From the NCBI GenBank assembly GCA_018396615.1, contig JAGTQT010000008.1, forward strand, positions 1 to 39,983: a stretch of DNA of 39,983 nucleotides, in the 5' to 3' direction. The position numbers and the translations under genes were made by a program. Shown one piece after another: positions 30,992 through 39,887 of the stretch. Origin of the DNA: Candidatus Bathyarchaeota archaeon (GTDB lineage: Archaea > Thermoproteota > Bathyarchaeia > Bathyarchaeales > Bathycorpusculaceae). How positions within the stretch are numbered: position 1 is the stretch's first letter; every line of letters begins with the position of its first letter. Under the pieces are notes generated by a model that saw only the letters and a program-made list of their open reading frames with translations, did no database searches and was not told where the DNA came from.

Positions 30992-33277
30992 TTATGGCTC
31001 AAGATTGGAAAAGCCGACGGCTACTGCTTGACCAAAGGAGACACCGCCGTCTCCTGGAGGAATCGTTTTGTGAACGAGGAAGTGCATGCCCGCGGCTTCC
31101 ACCTTTCGGCGCATTGCGGAGGTAAGGATCTGGTTGCATGCGGCTCCGCCTGAGAAACCTATTGTTTTGACGTTGTTAACTGATGCGTGGGCAACGGCAA
31201 GTTCTGCTAGTCCCTCTGCAAGGTATATGTGAATAGAACAGGCTAGGTCGGCTGCTGAATGCTTGTTTCTCTTCTCAAACACTTCTGCCAAAATTTCAGT
31301 TGTGTCTAGGATGTCATTCTTTATTTTTGGTTTCTGCTTTAGAACCCTTTTTCCCTGTAGCGCGATTGACTCCAGCTTCATGGCGGGTTCACCTTCGTAG
31401 GTGCGTTCGTAGCACACGCCTAATATTGCAGCGGTAGCGTCGAGAATTCTGCCGCAGCTTGTGGTTTTGAAGAGCCCTGTTTCTTTCTCTAGTTGATTTA
31501 GAATTGTTTCAGCTTCTTTTCTGCCGTGAGGTAGGTGTTTGCTGTTTTCAAGGAGCCACTCTTTGACTTCGGTTTTGCCGTAAAGTGCTCCAGCAGCGAT
31601 CCGAATCGGAAAGCGGGTTGCCAAATCTCCTCCTACTAAGGGCTGCTCTTCTAAGCGGCTTAGGCGTTTGAAACTGAACTCTTCTTGTCTGCAAAAGAGG
31701 ATTTCACCGCCCCATGCCTCGCCGTCTGCGCCGTAGCCGTATCCGTCGCAGCATACACATACGATGTCGTCAACGTTGTGTTCAGCCATCAGGGCGGCTG
31801 CGTGCGCGTGGTGGTGCTGCACTTGGACGAGGTGCCAGCGGTTTTTTTCTGCGAGTTGCTGTGCCAATTTTGTTGTGATGAACTTTGGATGGAGATCGCA
31901 GGCTACTGATTCAATCTTGCTGTTTGTTAGGTGAATAAGATGGCTTGTTGCGTTTTCAAGAAAGCTTCGTGTTTCCACGTTTTCCACGTCGCCTATGTGC
32001 TGAGACAGAAACGCCTTGTCCTCGTGCAGTATGCATACGGTGGTGTTTAGTTCTCCGCCTAGGCTGAGAACCTGCCTTTTTGCCTTTTTCCTTAAAGTTA
32101 TTGGGGCTGGGGCATAGCCTCTTGAGCGCCTTATGAAAACGCTGTTTTCGCCATGCATGCGGATGACGGAGTCGTCGCATCGATGGGCTATTTCCCTATT
32201 ATGAAAAAGGAAGTAGTCAACAGTCTCTCCAAGTGTCCGGAGCGCTTCTTCGTTGTCTTTTATTATGGGCTGGTTGGGGGGGTTGGCGCTTGTCATGACG
32301 AAGGCTGGTTCTGTTGTCTTGTCAAAAAGCATGTAATGCAAGCCGGTGTAGGGCAACATGACGCCGACGTTGTGCAGTTGAGGCGCAACAAGCGAAGAGA
32401 GAGAGTAGTCTTCGCTCTTATTCAGTAGCACTATAGGACGAGCGTAAGACAATAGAAGCCTAGCTTCTGCACGGCTTAGCTTGGCGAAAGATCGGACGGC
32501 TTTCAGATCTCTAGCCATTATGGCAAATGGTTTTTGGCTTCGATGCTTGACTCTGCGGAGCTTGATAAGCGGCTTGTCTTTTGTGGTGGATGCTGCAACG
32601 TGGAAGCCACCGTAGCCTTTGATGGCAAGTATGTATCCTTCTTGGAGAAGCTTTCCTGCCTCGCGAATTGGGTCGGCGTGGTTGACTGGTTCACCGGTGT
32701 TTGTTGTCAGAAAGGCTTTGGGACCGCAGTGCGGGCAGGCAACGGTCTGTGCGTGAAACCTTCTATCAAGTGGATCTGCGTATTGGCTTTGACAGAAGCT
32801 GCACATGGGGAAGTCTTGCATTGTTGTGTTTTCCCGGTCGTATGGAAGCTTTTCTATGATGGTATATCTTGGTCCGCAGTCTGTGCAGGTTATGAAGAAG
32901 TAGTTGTGCCGCGGGTCTTCGGGTTTTCTAAGCTCTTTTAGGCATTCGTCGCATATGGCTATGTCTGGAGGGATCACGGAGCCTGAATCCTCTGTTATGC
33001 TGCTGCTGCGGTGAATTGAGAAGGCTTCATACTTCAGGGTGCCCTGCAGTTTGGTGGTTTCAAGTTGGTAAATCTGTGCGAGAGGAGGTTTCTTTTCTTT
33101 CAAGTCTCGCAGGAAGCTGCGGATGGATTTGGCTGAGCCGTCTATGACTATTTCTACTCCGGCGTCGCCTCTGTTTCTAACGTAGCCTTTTAAACAGTTC
33201 TTTACAGCAATGCGGTAGATAAAAGGGCGGAATCCTACGCCTTGGACAATGCCTCTTACGTTAACTTTTATCTGCAC
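30992..33277 (-). CDS. hypF: Carbamoyltransferase HypF
   Basis: 761 residues with all HypF modules in order. An acylphosphatase domain (VRGIVQGVGFRPFIYRIAVK) covers about 1-90, and two zinc fingers lie at about 107-185 (CDECLKEL with CTDCGP, then CSFCQSQY with CPHCGP). A YrdC-like domain (about 200-380; KGYGGFHVAASTTKD, MTSANPPNQPI) and a Kae1-like domain (VQHHHAHAAALMAEHN, CVCCDGYGYGADGEAWGGE, GFSGGAACNQIL) follow. HypF turns carbamoyl phosphate into the carbamoyl group placed on HypE. The start is GTG 33277, with no in-frame ATG nearby. It is first in hypF-hypC-hypD. Confidence 0.97.
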   Translation of the reverse strand: MQIKVNVRGIVQGVGFRPFIYRIAVKNCLKGYVRNRGDAGVEIVIDGSAKSIRSFLRDLKEKKPPLAQIYQLETTKLQGTLKYEAFSIHRSSSITEDSGSVIPPDIAICDECLKELRKPEDPRHNYFFITCTDCGPRYTIIEKLPYDRENTTMQDFPMCSFCQSQYADPLDRRFHAQTVACPHCGPKAFLTTNTGEPVNHADPIREAGKLLQEGYILAIKGYGGFHVAASTTKDKPLIKLRRVKHRSQKPFAIMARDLKAVRSFAKLSRAEARLLLSYARPIVLLNKSEDYSLSSLVAPQLHNVGVMLPYTGLHYMLFDKTTEPAFVMTSANPPNQPIIKDNEEALRTLGETVDYFLFHNREIAHRCDDSVIRMHGENSVFIRRSRGYAPAPITLRKKAKRQVLSLGGELNTTVCILHEDKAFLSQHIGDVENVETRSFLENATSHLIHLTNSKIESVACDLHPKFITTKLAQQLAEKNRWHLVQVQHHHAHAAALMAEHNVDDIVCVCCDGYGYGADGEAWGGEILFCRQEEFSFKRLSRLEEQPLVGGDLATRFPIRIAAGALYGKTEVKEWLLENSKHLPHGRKEAETILNQLEKETGLFKTTSCGRILDATAAILGVCYERTYEGEPAMKLESIALQGKRVLKQKPKIKNDILDTTEILAEVFEKRNKHSAADLACSIHIYLAEGLAELAVAHASVNNVKTIGFSGGAACNQILTSAMRRKVEAAGMHFLVHKTIPPGDGGVSFGQAVAVGFSNLEP

Positions 33278-33340
33278 GGATGAAGCATCTCTTAACGTAG
33301 GAATCGGAAGGATTGTAGATATACGTTTTGACGGTTGGAT

Positions 33341-33787
33341 TTAGGTTTTTTGTGATGTAAGGTTGCCGCTGGCATAGTATAGAAAAGGCAACGCAAGCAG
33401 TATGGTGTTGTTTCCTTTTTCTGTAAGAGAGTACCTTACTCTTACTGGTGGTCCTTGCTGAACAGTTCTTTCGAGAAAACTGTTTTCGCTTAGGCTTTTC
33501 AGCTTGTTTGACAAAGTGCGAGAGTTCACACCTAGAGTTCTCTTCAATTCACCAAAACCCGCAGTCTTTCTAAGAAACAGCATGTAGAGAATTTGAAGAC
33601 TCCACTTTTGGGAAAGCATATTAAAGCTTTCCTCAAGAACCTCCATGGTTTCTTTCAAATCCTCCAGTTCCAGTTCTTGGATTTTAAACACTTGCGATAG
33701 GGTTTGCTGTATGCCTTCGAGGTTGTCTTTTAAACGTGTTTCGATAAGTCGCTGAAGCTCGCTGCTTAGTACGGGCTGAGGGTTCAT
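33341..33787 (-). CDS. HxlR/MarR-like winged-helix regulator
   Basis: 148 residues from ATG 33787. An N-terminal helical segment (LQRLIETRLKDNLEGIQQTL and ELEDLKETMEVLEESFNMLS) looks like a dimerising coiled coil. The winged helix follows: KWSLQILYMLFLRKTAGFGE, LKRTLGVNSRTLSNKLKSLS (recognition helix) and PPVRVRYSLTEKG, the HxlR wing ending. The frame is open to 33958, but that would cross the promoter region and the start of the opposing gene. TATA 33824-33830 places transcription near 33801, so ATG 33787 is preferred. It probably regulates itself and the divergent radical SAM gene. Confidence 0.8.
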   Translation of the reverse strand: MNPQPVLSSELQRLIETRLKDNLEGIQQTLSQVFKIQELELEDLKETMEVLEESFNMLSQKWSLQILYMLFLRKTAGFGELKRTLGVNSRTLSNKLKSLSENSFLERTVQQGPPVRVRYSLTEKGNNTILLALPFLYYASGNLTSQKT

Positions 33788-33793
33788 GCGCAC

Positions 33794-33804
33794 ACACTCA
33801 GTGT
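33794..33804. promoter_or_regulatory. Palindrome ACACT-C-AGTGT at the regulator's predicted start site
   Basis: Perfect 5-base arms around a single central base lie 7 bases before ATG 33787 and over the predicted transcription start (about 33801). A protein bound here would block initiation. It is a candidate autoregulatory operator for the HxlR-like protein; no second copy was noted next to the radical SAM TATA box. Confidence 0.35.
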
Positions 33805-33823
33805 ATGTTAGGTTACTACAAGG

Positions 33824-33845
33824 TTTATATGGTTTAGTTTTTAAA
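33824..33845. promoter_or_regulatory. Back-to-back TATA boxes of a divergent promoter
   Basis: TTTATAT at 33824-33830 (minus-strand ATATAAA, for the regulator) and TTTTTAAA near 33838-33845 (plus strand, for the Tes-like gene) are about ten bases apart. Predicted starts are near 33801 and 33868, with leaders of about 14 and 11 bases. So compact an arrangement makes shared control likely. Confidence 0.45.
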
Positions 33846-33878
33846 TCTGGTGTAGAATAGACATGCGGGGAAGATAGA

Positions 33879-35408
33879 ATGCCGCAAATCCAAGAACAAG
33901 CTAAGTTTGAAGCGCACTCGACGAGTCTCTGCCCCGAGTGCATGAAGACAATTCCCATGAGAATCTATGAAGAGAATGGAGTTATCTACTTGGAGAAGAC
34001 ATGCCCTGATCATGGCAAGTTTGATGATATTTACTGGGGAGACGCGGAGCTTTACAAGTGGTTTCACGAGAACTGGCACGACAGCAGATACGAGGGCAAC
34101 GGTTTAGAGAACCCACATACACGAACGGTTCAAGGCTGCCCGTTTGACTGCGGCATCTGCCCTCAGCACAAGACCCCAACAATCCTGGGAATCATCGACA
34201 TCACGAACCGATGCAACCTCGCTTGCCCAGTGTGCTTTGCCTATGCTGGCGCATCAAACTATGTATATGAACCTTCGTTTGAGCAGATTGTAAACATGTT
34301 CAAGCTGCTTAGAGCTAACAAGCCATGGGCTTGCAACGCCTTGCAGTTCAGCGGAGGCGAGCCGACAATACGCAATGATCTCCCAGACCTTATTCGAGAA
34401 GCGAAAAAAGCAGGCATAAGCCACACAGAGGTTAACACGAACGGCTTGCGCCTTGCAGAAGACATTGAGTATTTCAAGAAGCTTCTTGACGCGGGGTTAA
34501 GCACGCTTTACCTGCAGTTTGACGGATTAAACGATGATATTTACGCAAAGACACGCGCCCGTAGAGGGCTTGTCAGCGTCAAACAGAAAGTTATCGAAAA
34601 CGCACGGACGCTTGGCATGACCTCGGTTGTTCTCGTCGTCACGCTGGCAAGGGGCATAAATGACAAGGAGCTTGGGGCAATAGTCGACTATGCCATCAAA
34701 AATCACGATGTCGTCAGCTGCATCAATATTCAGCCGATCTCTTGTGCTGGAAGGTTCAAGAAAAATGAAATGCGGAAAATGAGAATCACGATCCCAGACA
34801 CTATGAAAGAGATCGAAGCGCAGACAAACGGCGTCGTCGGACGCTTTGCTTGGCGCCCAGTGAACTGGCCGGTGCCTATGACCAAGGGCATGGGCGTGAT
34901 CAAGAACAAGGTTTATCCAGATTTTACCATGCATCCCATGTGTGGTGCGGCAACATTTCTAGTCATTGACAAGGATGGCTCATACAAGCCGATTATGAAT
35001 TACGTGGACGTGGACAAGTTTGCCGAAGTGTTCTGGAGCGTCTACTATTCCGGAGTCAAAGGCAAGAAAACAGAGGCAAAACTGAAAATGTTAAAGCTGC
35101 TGCCTATGGCGAAAAGCGGCTTCGTACGCGGACTGATCAAGGACGTGGTTTCAAAAGGAAGCTACGAAGCTTTAGGCGACTTCATGCGCAGAATAGTAAT
35201 GATCGGCATAATGCACTTTCAGGACGTCTGGAACTTCGACTTAGAAAGAGTGCAGAGATGCGCAATTCACTATGTTACGCCAGATATGAAGATCAGAAGC
35301 TTCTGCACTTACAATAGCATACACAGACCAAACGTGGAAAAACAGTTTGCTATACCGATAAACGAATGGACAAACAAGACGGGAAAGAAAATTAACGAGC
35401 CAGCATAA
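33879..35408 (+). CDS. Radical SAM enzyme of the tetraether synthase (Tes/COG1964) family
   Basis: 509 residues. The N-terminal metal region has Cys18 and Cys21 (TSLCPECMK) and Cys42 (KTCPDHGKFDDIYWGDAELY), then Cys87, 91 and 94 (GCPFDCGICPQHK). The radical SAM cluster is CX3CX2C at 112-119 (NRCNLACPVCFAYAG), with QFSGGEPTIRNDL as the SAM-binding GGE motif. A C-terminal Cys region (RCAIHYVTPDMKIRSFCTYN) follows. This pattern matches MJ0619-type proteins, whose characterised member joins archaeol chains into tetraether lipids. Tes itself or a paralogue acting on other lipids are both possible. It diverges from an HxlR-like regulator and converges on an acyl-CoA synthetase gene. Confidence 0.82.
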   Translation: MPQIQEQAKFEAHSTSLCPECMKTIPMRIYEENGVIYLEKTCPDHGKFDDIYWGDAELYKWFHENWHDSRYEGNGLENPHTRTVQGCPFDCGICPQHKTPTILGIIDITNRCNLACPVCFAYAGASNYVYEPSFEQIVNMFKLLRANKPWACNALQFSGGEPTIRNDLPDLIREAKKAGISHTEVNTNGLRLAEDIEYFKKLLDAGLSTLYLQFDGLNDDIYAKTRARRGLVSVKQKVIENARTLGMTSVVLVVTLARGINDKELGAIVDYAIKNHDVVSCINIQPISCAGRFKKNEMRKMRITIPDTMKEIEAQTNGVVGRFAWRPVNWPVPMTKGMGVIKNKVYPDFTMHPMCGAATFLVIDKDGSYKPIMNYVDVDKFAEVFWSVYYSGVKGKKTEAKLKMLKLLPMAKSGFVRGLIKDVVSKGSYEALGDFMRRIVMIGIMHFQDVWNFDLERVQRCAIHYVTPDMKIRSFCTYNSIHRPNVEKQFAIPINEWTNKTGKKINEPA

Positions 35409-35412
35409 CCGC

Positions 35413-37152
35413 CTAAGTTGACTGCTGCTTTCTTTCCTCTTCCTGTAGCACTCTTCTCAGCACTTTGCCGACAAGTGTCATAGGTAGCTCTGTTCGAAAC
35501 TCCAGTTCTCGTATAGCCTTGTATGGCGCCACTTTGCTGTTCACGAACTCCATGATCTCTTTTTCAGCGGCAGTTGCTCCTTCCTTCAAGACTACAAAAG
35601 CTTTAGGAATCTCTCCTGCAACGCTGTCTGGCTTGCCTACGACTGCACAGAGCTTCACGGCTGGATGCTCATACAGCATGTCTTCAATCTCTCGTGGATA
35701 GACGCTGTACCCTTTATACTTGATAAGGTCTTTCTTGCGGTCAGTAATATAGAAGTAGCCGTCCTCATCCATCCTTCCAATATCGCCGGTGTAAAGCCAC
35801 CCATTCTTCAAGACGTTCGCGGTTTCTTCAGCCATCTTCCAGTACCCCTTCATAACCTGTGGACCCTTAACCACAAGTTCCCCATCTTCGCCTACACCAA
35901 GCTCTCGCTCTCCAGACTCTGAATCCATGATTTTGGCATCGGTATCTGGCCACGGCAGCCCGATGCTTCCGATTTTCACGGTTTTCATAGACCTGTCAAG
36001 GGGATTGCAATGTGTAACAGGTGAAGACTCTGTAAGCCCGTAGCCTTCTACTAACACTCCGCCAGTTGCGTCCATCCATTTTTTCTGAACCTCAGGCGGA
36101 AGCGGAGCAGACCCAGAGATGCAGAAACGCACCGAAGAGAGATCATATTTGCCAAAGTTGGGATGGGCAAGAAGCATAGAGTACATTGTTGGTGCCCCGC
36201 AGAAGCATGTAACCTTGTACTTCTGAATCGCTGCTAAAGTGCTTTCAAGATCGAATCTGGGCAGCATAACCATTTTTCCCGCCAGATAAATAGGCGCGTT
36301 CATTCCTGTAGTCATACCGTAAATGTGGAACAGTGGAAGCACAGTGAGAAAAGTTTCTCCGCCCTCGGTGCCCATAAGCCAAGCCGCGCAGGCTAGGGCA
36401 TTAGAGACGAGATTCAGATGCGTCAGCATTGCGCCCTTCGATGTTCCAGTTGTTCCGCCAGTATATTGGAGCGCTACCAAATCCTCTTTCGGGTCAATAT
36501 CAACCTTCGGAGGGTTAGCCGCATACTTAGCCAGCAACTCTTGGAAGAAATACACATTTGACTTGCGTTCAACCTTCCGCGAAGGAATCTTTCCCAATAA
36601 CGACCCCAAAAACGCTTTAACACTGGGCATGTACTCCTTCAAGCCGGTGACAATAACGCGTTTAACAGCGGTCTTCTCTAAGACTTTCTCGACAATGGGA
36701 TAAAGCAGATCTAAGACGACGATTGTTTCAGCCTCTGAGTCCCTGAGCTGGTGTTCAACCTCGCGCTCCTTGTACAAAGGGCTGATAGCTGTCTCGACAG
36801 CGCCGATCTTGATCGCGCCGTAGTAGGCTATCACGAACTGCGGTATATTTGGCAGAAAAAGCGCAACCCTGTCACCTTTCCTAACGCCTAAGGCATCAAG
36901 AGCAGCGGCAAATCTGTTAACAGCCATGCCCAGTTCGCGGTAGGTTATTTCGCGGTCAAAGTACGCGAGAGCTACGTGGTCAGGATACTTGCCTACCGAC
37001 CTCTCAAGGAGATTAGACAACGGTACGTTCGGATAATCGATGCTCCTGGGAACCCCTTCAGGCCAAAATTTGAACCAAGGCTTGTCAACAGGCGGCTCTG
37101 TCGACTGCGGAGGTTGAGCGGCTTGTTTTCTGGTCTTTCTTTTTGAAGACAT
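35413..37152 (-). CDS. Long-chain acyl-CoA synthetase (AMP-forming)
   Basis: 579-residue ANL-superfamily ligase. The P-loop-like A3 motif is YTGGTTGTSKGAMLTHLNL, A5 is VEGYGLTESSPVTHC, A7/A8 is GWLYTGDIGRMDEDGYFYIT followed by DRKKDLIKYKGYSVYPREIE, and the A10 lysine is in LPMTLVGKVLRR. It makes acyl-CoA from a fatty acid, ATP and CoA; the DRKKD(L)IK(Y/V)xG(Y/F) form fits medium- or long-chain acids. It is last in the putative transcript hydratase-thiolase-DUF35-ligase, after a 105-base gap, and converges on the Tes-like gene with a 4-base spacer. Confidence 0.92.
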   Translation of the reverse strand: MSSKRKTRKQAAQPPQSTEPPVDKPWFKFWPEGVPRSIDYPNVPLSNLLERSVGKYPDHVALAYFDREITYRELGMAVNRFAAALDALGVRKGDRVALFLPNIPQFVIAYYGAIKIGAVETAISPLYKEREVEHQLRDSEAETIVVLDLLYPIVEKVLEKTAVKRVIVTGLKEYMPSVKAFLGSLLGKIPSRKVERKSNVYFFQELLAKYAANPPKVDIDPKEDLVALQYTGGTTGTSKGAMLTHLNLVSNALACAAWLMGTEGGETFLTVLPLFHIYGMTTGMNAPIYLAGKMVMLPRFDLESTLAAIQKYKVTCFCGAPTMYSMLLAHPNFGKYDLSSVRFCISGSAPLPPEVQKKWMDATGGVLVEGYGLTESSPVTHCNPLDRSMKTVKIGSIGLPWPDTDAKIMDSESGERELGVGEDGELVVKGPQVMKGYWKMAEETANVLKNGWLYTGDIGRMDEDGYFYITDRKKDLIKYKGYSVYPREIEDMLYEHPAVKLCAVVGKPDSVAGEIPKAFVVLKEGATAAEKEIMEFVNSKVAPYKAIRELEFRTELPMTLVGKVLRRVLQEEERKQQST

Positions 37153-37257
37153 AAGTCAGAAACCCGTTTCACATATTCTGGGGCAAGACGTAATAATTCT
37201 TTCTACTAGAGGTTTTCCGTGAGGACTGAGCATGAATGTTAAGCGCAAACAAGCAAG

Positions 37258-37707
37258 TTATCCTTCGCTTTTGTCTAGCGGAACAAACTCGTAGGACAGC
37301 TCCGCGTCACTGGACACCTTTGCCACAAGCTTAGCCTTCATACCCACCTTGACCTGTGAAAGCTTAAACCCTGTAAGCCACGCCAAGACTTTGACACCTT
37401 CTTTGAGTTTGCCGATGGCGACAGTGTAGGGCTTACGCTGCGAGAAAGAGGTAGGTCTAACCACGATGTGTGTGAATGTCTCGATCTCAGCTTCGCTGCT
37501 AAGCTCAACCCACTCCACTTTTGTGCTTAGGCAGTTCGCACAGTCGGCAGCTGGCGGAAAGTAGAGGCTGCCACACTGACAGCATTTTGTGGCGTAGATT
37601 TTTCCCTCTTTCAAACCTTCCCAGAACCTCAGAGTCTTACTTACTGGAATATCTTGAGAGACTGTCACGGGTTTAGACTTGATTGCTGGCATAGATGCTG
37701 AGCTCAC
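37258..37707 (-). CDS. DUF35 zinc-ribbon/OB-fold acyl-CoA-binding protein
   Basis: 149 residues. A helical start (PVSKTLRFWEGLKEGKIYAT) leads to a zinc ribbon with Cys42/45 and Cys56/59 (KCCQCGSLYFPPAADCANCL). An OB-fold follows (VEWVELSSEAEIETFTHIVV, KPYTVAIGKLKEGVKVLAWL). DUF35 proteins scaffold thiolases; in methanogens one links acetoacetyl-CoA thiolase to HMG-CoA synthase. Here it directly follows a thiolase gene (4-base gap), so it is that enzyme's likely partner. The start is GTG 37707, with GAGGAGG about eight bases upstream. Confidence 0.92.
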   Translation of the reverse strand: MSSASMPAIKSKPVTVSQDIPVSKTLRFWEGLKEGKIYATKCCQCGSLYFPPAADCANCLSTKVEWVELSSEAEIETFTHIVVRPTSFSQRKPYTVAIGKLKEGVKVLAWLTGFKLSQVKVGMKAKLVAKVSSDAELSYEFVPLDKSEG

Positions 37708-37711
37708 TTTT

Positions 37712-38869
37712 TCACCTCCTCAGAATGGTAACATAGCAGTAATGCCCTGTGCCGCCCACATTGTGAGCTAGACCAACATAGTTCTTTAGTGGAACCTGTC
37801 GGCTCTTTTCTACCGCTTCTTCTCTAAGCTGCTTTGTAAGCTCATAGATCATGGAGCAGCCCGTAGCGCCTATGGGATGCCCTTTCGCCTTGAGTCCACC
37901 GTCCACATTTACCGGAATCCTGCCGCCTATCTCGGTTTGCCCTTCACGCAGAAACTTTACACCTTCTCCTTTGCCACAGAAGCCTAGATCCTCGTAGGCA
38001 AGGATTTCTGCGATTGTAAAGCAGTCATGCACCTCGGCAAAGTCAAGTTGTTCAGGCTGCAGTCCAGCGGCTTTGTAGGCTCGCTGTGAAGCTAATACAC
38101 TTGCATCTAAGCTCAGAAAGTCTGCTCGCTTGCTGAGGTTTGCCGTTCCAGAGGAGTAGCCTATAGCTGCCACCCAAACCGGCGCGTCTATCTTTAGCTC
38201 GCGAACCTTTTCTTCAGAACCCACAATAACACATGCCGAGCCATCCGTCATCGGCGAACAGTCATACAGCTTAAGCGGGGAAGCAATAACCATCGACGAT
38301 AGTACATCATCCACAGTTATTCTGTTCTGAAGGTGAGCAACAGGGTTCATTGCAGCGTACTTGTGGTTCTTGACTCCGACAAGAGCAAGATCCTCCTCTG
38401 TTGCCCCATACCTAGCCATGTAGGCGTTAGCATACAGCGCATAATAAGCGGGAAAAGTTAAGCCGAAGTTGTGGAACTCCCAGAGATAGTAGCCTGCTCT
38501 GCCGATCCACTCCATAGCTGTCTGAGTGTCAATCTCCCTCATCTTCTCCACGCCCAGAGCCATCGCAATCTCCGCTTGCCCACACGCAACCGCCGAGTAA
38601 GCCGCAAAAAACGCTGCACTGCCACTTGCACATGCAGCCTCGCAGCGCACAAGCCCAGCGCCCGTTAGCCCACAGTACTCGCTGGTCACCACGGCTGGGA
38701 GAAGTTCTTCGTACCAAGCTCCAGCCCCAGCGGAGCCTAACGCGACAAATCCTATCTCCTTTGCTGTCAGCCCAGCGTCTTCGAGGGCAGGCTTAACTGC
38801 TTCAAACGCAAGTTCTGATACGTTCACGTCGTTTCTGATGCCCTTTCGCCTTGAGTCCACCGTCCACAT
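37712..38869 (-). CDS. Thiolase (SCP-x-like), copy with replaced N-terminus
   Basis: 385-residue frame holding nearly all of a thiolase. The nucleophile is in RCEAACASGSAAFF, catalytic histidines are in VHDCFTIAE and KGHPIGATGCS, and the ending is HNVGGTGHYCYVTILRR. The first residues (MWTVDSRRK) come from out-of-frame reading across a duplication junction; the normal start (MRKVAIIGVGNSKF) is lost, so the first core strand is missing and this frame may not fold or be translated well. The intact gene, without one repeat unit, would run from TTG 39845 and encode 390 residues. The DUF35 partner follows. Confidence 0.85.
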   Translation of the reverse strand: MWTVDSRRKGIRNDVNVSELAFEAVKPALEDAGLTAKEIGFVALGSAGAGAWYEELLPAVVTSEYCGLTGAGLVRCEAACASGSAAFFAAYSAVACGQAEIAMALGVEKMREIDTQTAMEWIGRAGYYLWEFHNFGLTFPAYYALYANAYMARYGATEEDLALVGVKNHKYAAMNPVAHLQNRITVDDVLSSMVIASPLKLYDCSPMTDGSACVIVGSEEKVRELKIDAPVWVAAIGYSSGTANLSKRADFLSLDASVLASQRAYKAAGLQPEQLDFAEVHDCFTIAEILAYEDLGFCGKGEGVKFLREGQTEIGGRIPVNVDGGLKAKGHPIGATGCSMIYELTKQLREEAVEKSRQVPLKNYVGLAHNVGGTGHYCYVTILRR

Positions 38870-39797
38870 TTACCGGAATCCTGCCGCCTATCTCGGTTTG
38901 CCCTTCACGCAGAAACTTTACACCTTCTCCTTTGCCACAGAAGCCTAGATCCTCGTAGGCAAGGATTTCTGCGATTGTAAAGCAGTCATGCACCTCGGCA
39001 AAGTCAAGTTGTTCAGGCTGCAGTCCAGCGGCTTTGTAGGCTCGCTGTGAAGCTAATACACTTGCATCTAAGCTCAGAAAGTCTGCTCGCTTGCTGAGGT
39101 TTGCCGTTCCAGAGGAGTAGCCTATAGCTGCCACCCAAACCGGCGCGTCTATCTTTAGCTCGCGAACCTTTTCTTCAGAACCCACAATAACACATGCCGA
39201 GCCATCCGTCATCGGCGAACAGTCATACAGCTTAAGCGGGGAAGCAATAACCATCGACGATAGTACATCATCCACAGTTATTCTGTTCTGAAGGTGAGCA
39301 ACAGGGTTCATTGCAGCGTACTTGTGGTTCTTGACTCCGACAAGAGCAAGATCCTCCTCTGTTGCCCCATACCTAGCCATGTAGGCGTTAGCATACAGCG
39401 CATAATAAGCGGGAAAAGTTAAGCCGAAGTTGTGGAACTCCCAGAGATAGTAGCCTGCTCTGCCGATCCACTCCATAGCTGTCTGAGTGTCAATCTCCCT
39501 CATCTTCTCCACGCCCAGAGCCATCGCAATCTCCGCTTGCCCACACGCAACCGCCGAGTAAGCCGCAAAAAACGCTGCACTGCCACTTGCACATGCAGCC
39601 TCGCAGCGCACAAGCCCAGCGCCCGTTAGCCCACAGTACTCGCTGGTCACCACGGCTGGGAGAAGTTCTTCGTACCAAGCTCCAGCCCCAGCGGAGCCTA
39701 ACGCGACAAATCCTATCTCCTTTGCTGTCAGCCCAGCGTCTTCGAGGGCAGGCTTAACTGCTTCAAACGCAAGTTCTGATACGTTCACGTCGTTTCT
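37876..39797. repeat. Tandem direct duplication of 961 bp within the thiolase gene
   Basis: Unit 1 is 37876-38836 and unit 2 is 38837-39797. The blocks I compared by eye show no difference, and the encoded residues agree throughout. GATGCC occurs at both outer edges and at the junction (37876, 38837, 39798), the expected trace of microhomology-mediated duplication. Because 961 is not a multiple of three, both thiolase frames are disrupted. A recent real event or a misassembly of short reads are both possible. Confidence 0.9.
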
Positions 39798-39845
39798 GAT
39801 GCCAAATTTCGAGTTCCCGACACCGATAATCGCTACTTTCCTCAA
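38802..39845 (-). CDS. Thiolase, C-terminally truncated copy
   Basis: 347-residue frame from TTG 39845 with the authentic N-terminus MRKVAIIGVGNSKFGIRNDV, the nucleophile Cys in EAACASGSAAFF and the histidine in VHDCFTIAE. It follows the normal protein through VDGGLKAKGH, then crosses the duplication junction out of frame (QKRRERIRTCV) and stops. It lacks GATG of the GHPxGATG loop and about 55 C-terminal residues including GGTGH, so it should be inactive. A TATA box at 39888-39896 and GGAAGGGA before the TTG mark it as the true 5' end of the thiolase gene. It overlaps the other frame by 68 bases. Confidence 0.82.
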   Translation of the reverse strand: MRKVAIIGVGNSKFGIRNDVNVSELAFEAVKPALEDAGLTAKEIGFVALGSAGAGAWYEELLPAVVTSEYCGLTGAGLVRCEAACASGSAAFFAAYSAVACGQAEIAMALGVEKMREIDTQTAMEWIGRAGYYLWEFHNFGLTFPAYYALYANAYMARYGATEEDLALVGVKNHKYAAMNPVAHLQNRITVDDVLSSMVIASPLKLYDCSPMTDGSACVIVGSEEKVRELKIDAPVWVAAIGYSSGTANLSKRADFLSLDASVLASQRAYKAAGLQPEQLDFAEVHDCFTIAEILAYEDLGFCGKGEGVKFLREGQTEIGGRIPVNVDGGLKAKGHQKRRERIRTCV

Positions 39846-39887
39846 ACCAAGTCCCTTCCGCCACGATAATAATAGGAAGCCCTACGG

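Noticed and set aside
33788..33958. N-terminal extension of the HxlR-like regulator up to 33958
   Set aside because: It would run across both TATA boxes and into the start of the opposing radical SAM gene, and the extra residues resemble no domain.
37712..39845. Two paralogous thiolase genes
   Set aside because: Identical units at a fixed 961-base offset with out-of-frame ends show one gene with an internal tandem duplication, not two evolved paralogues.
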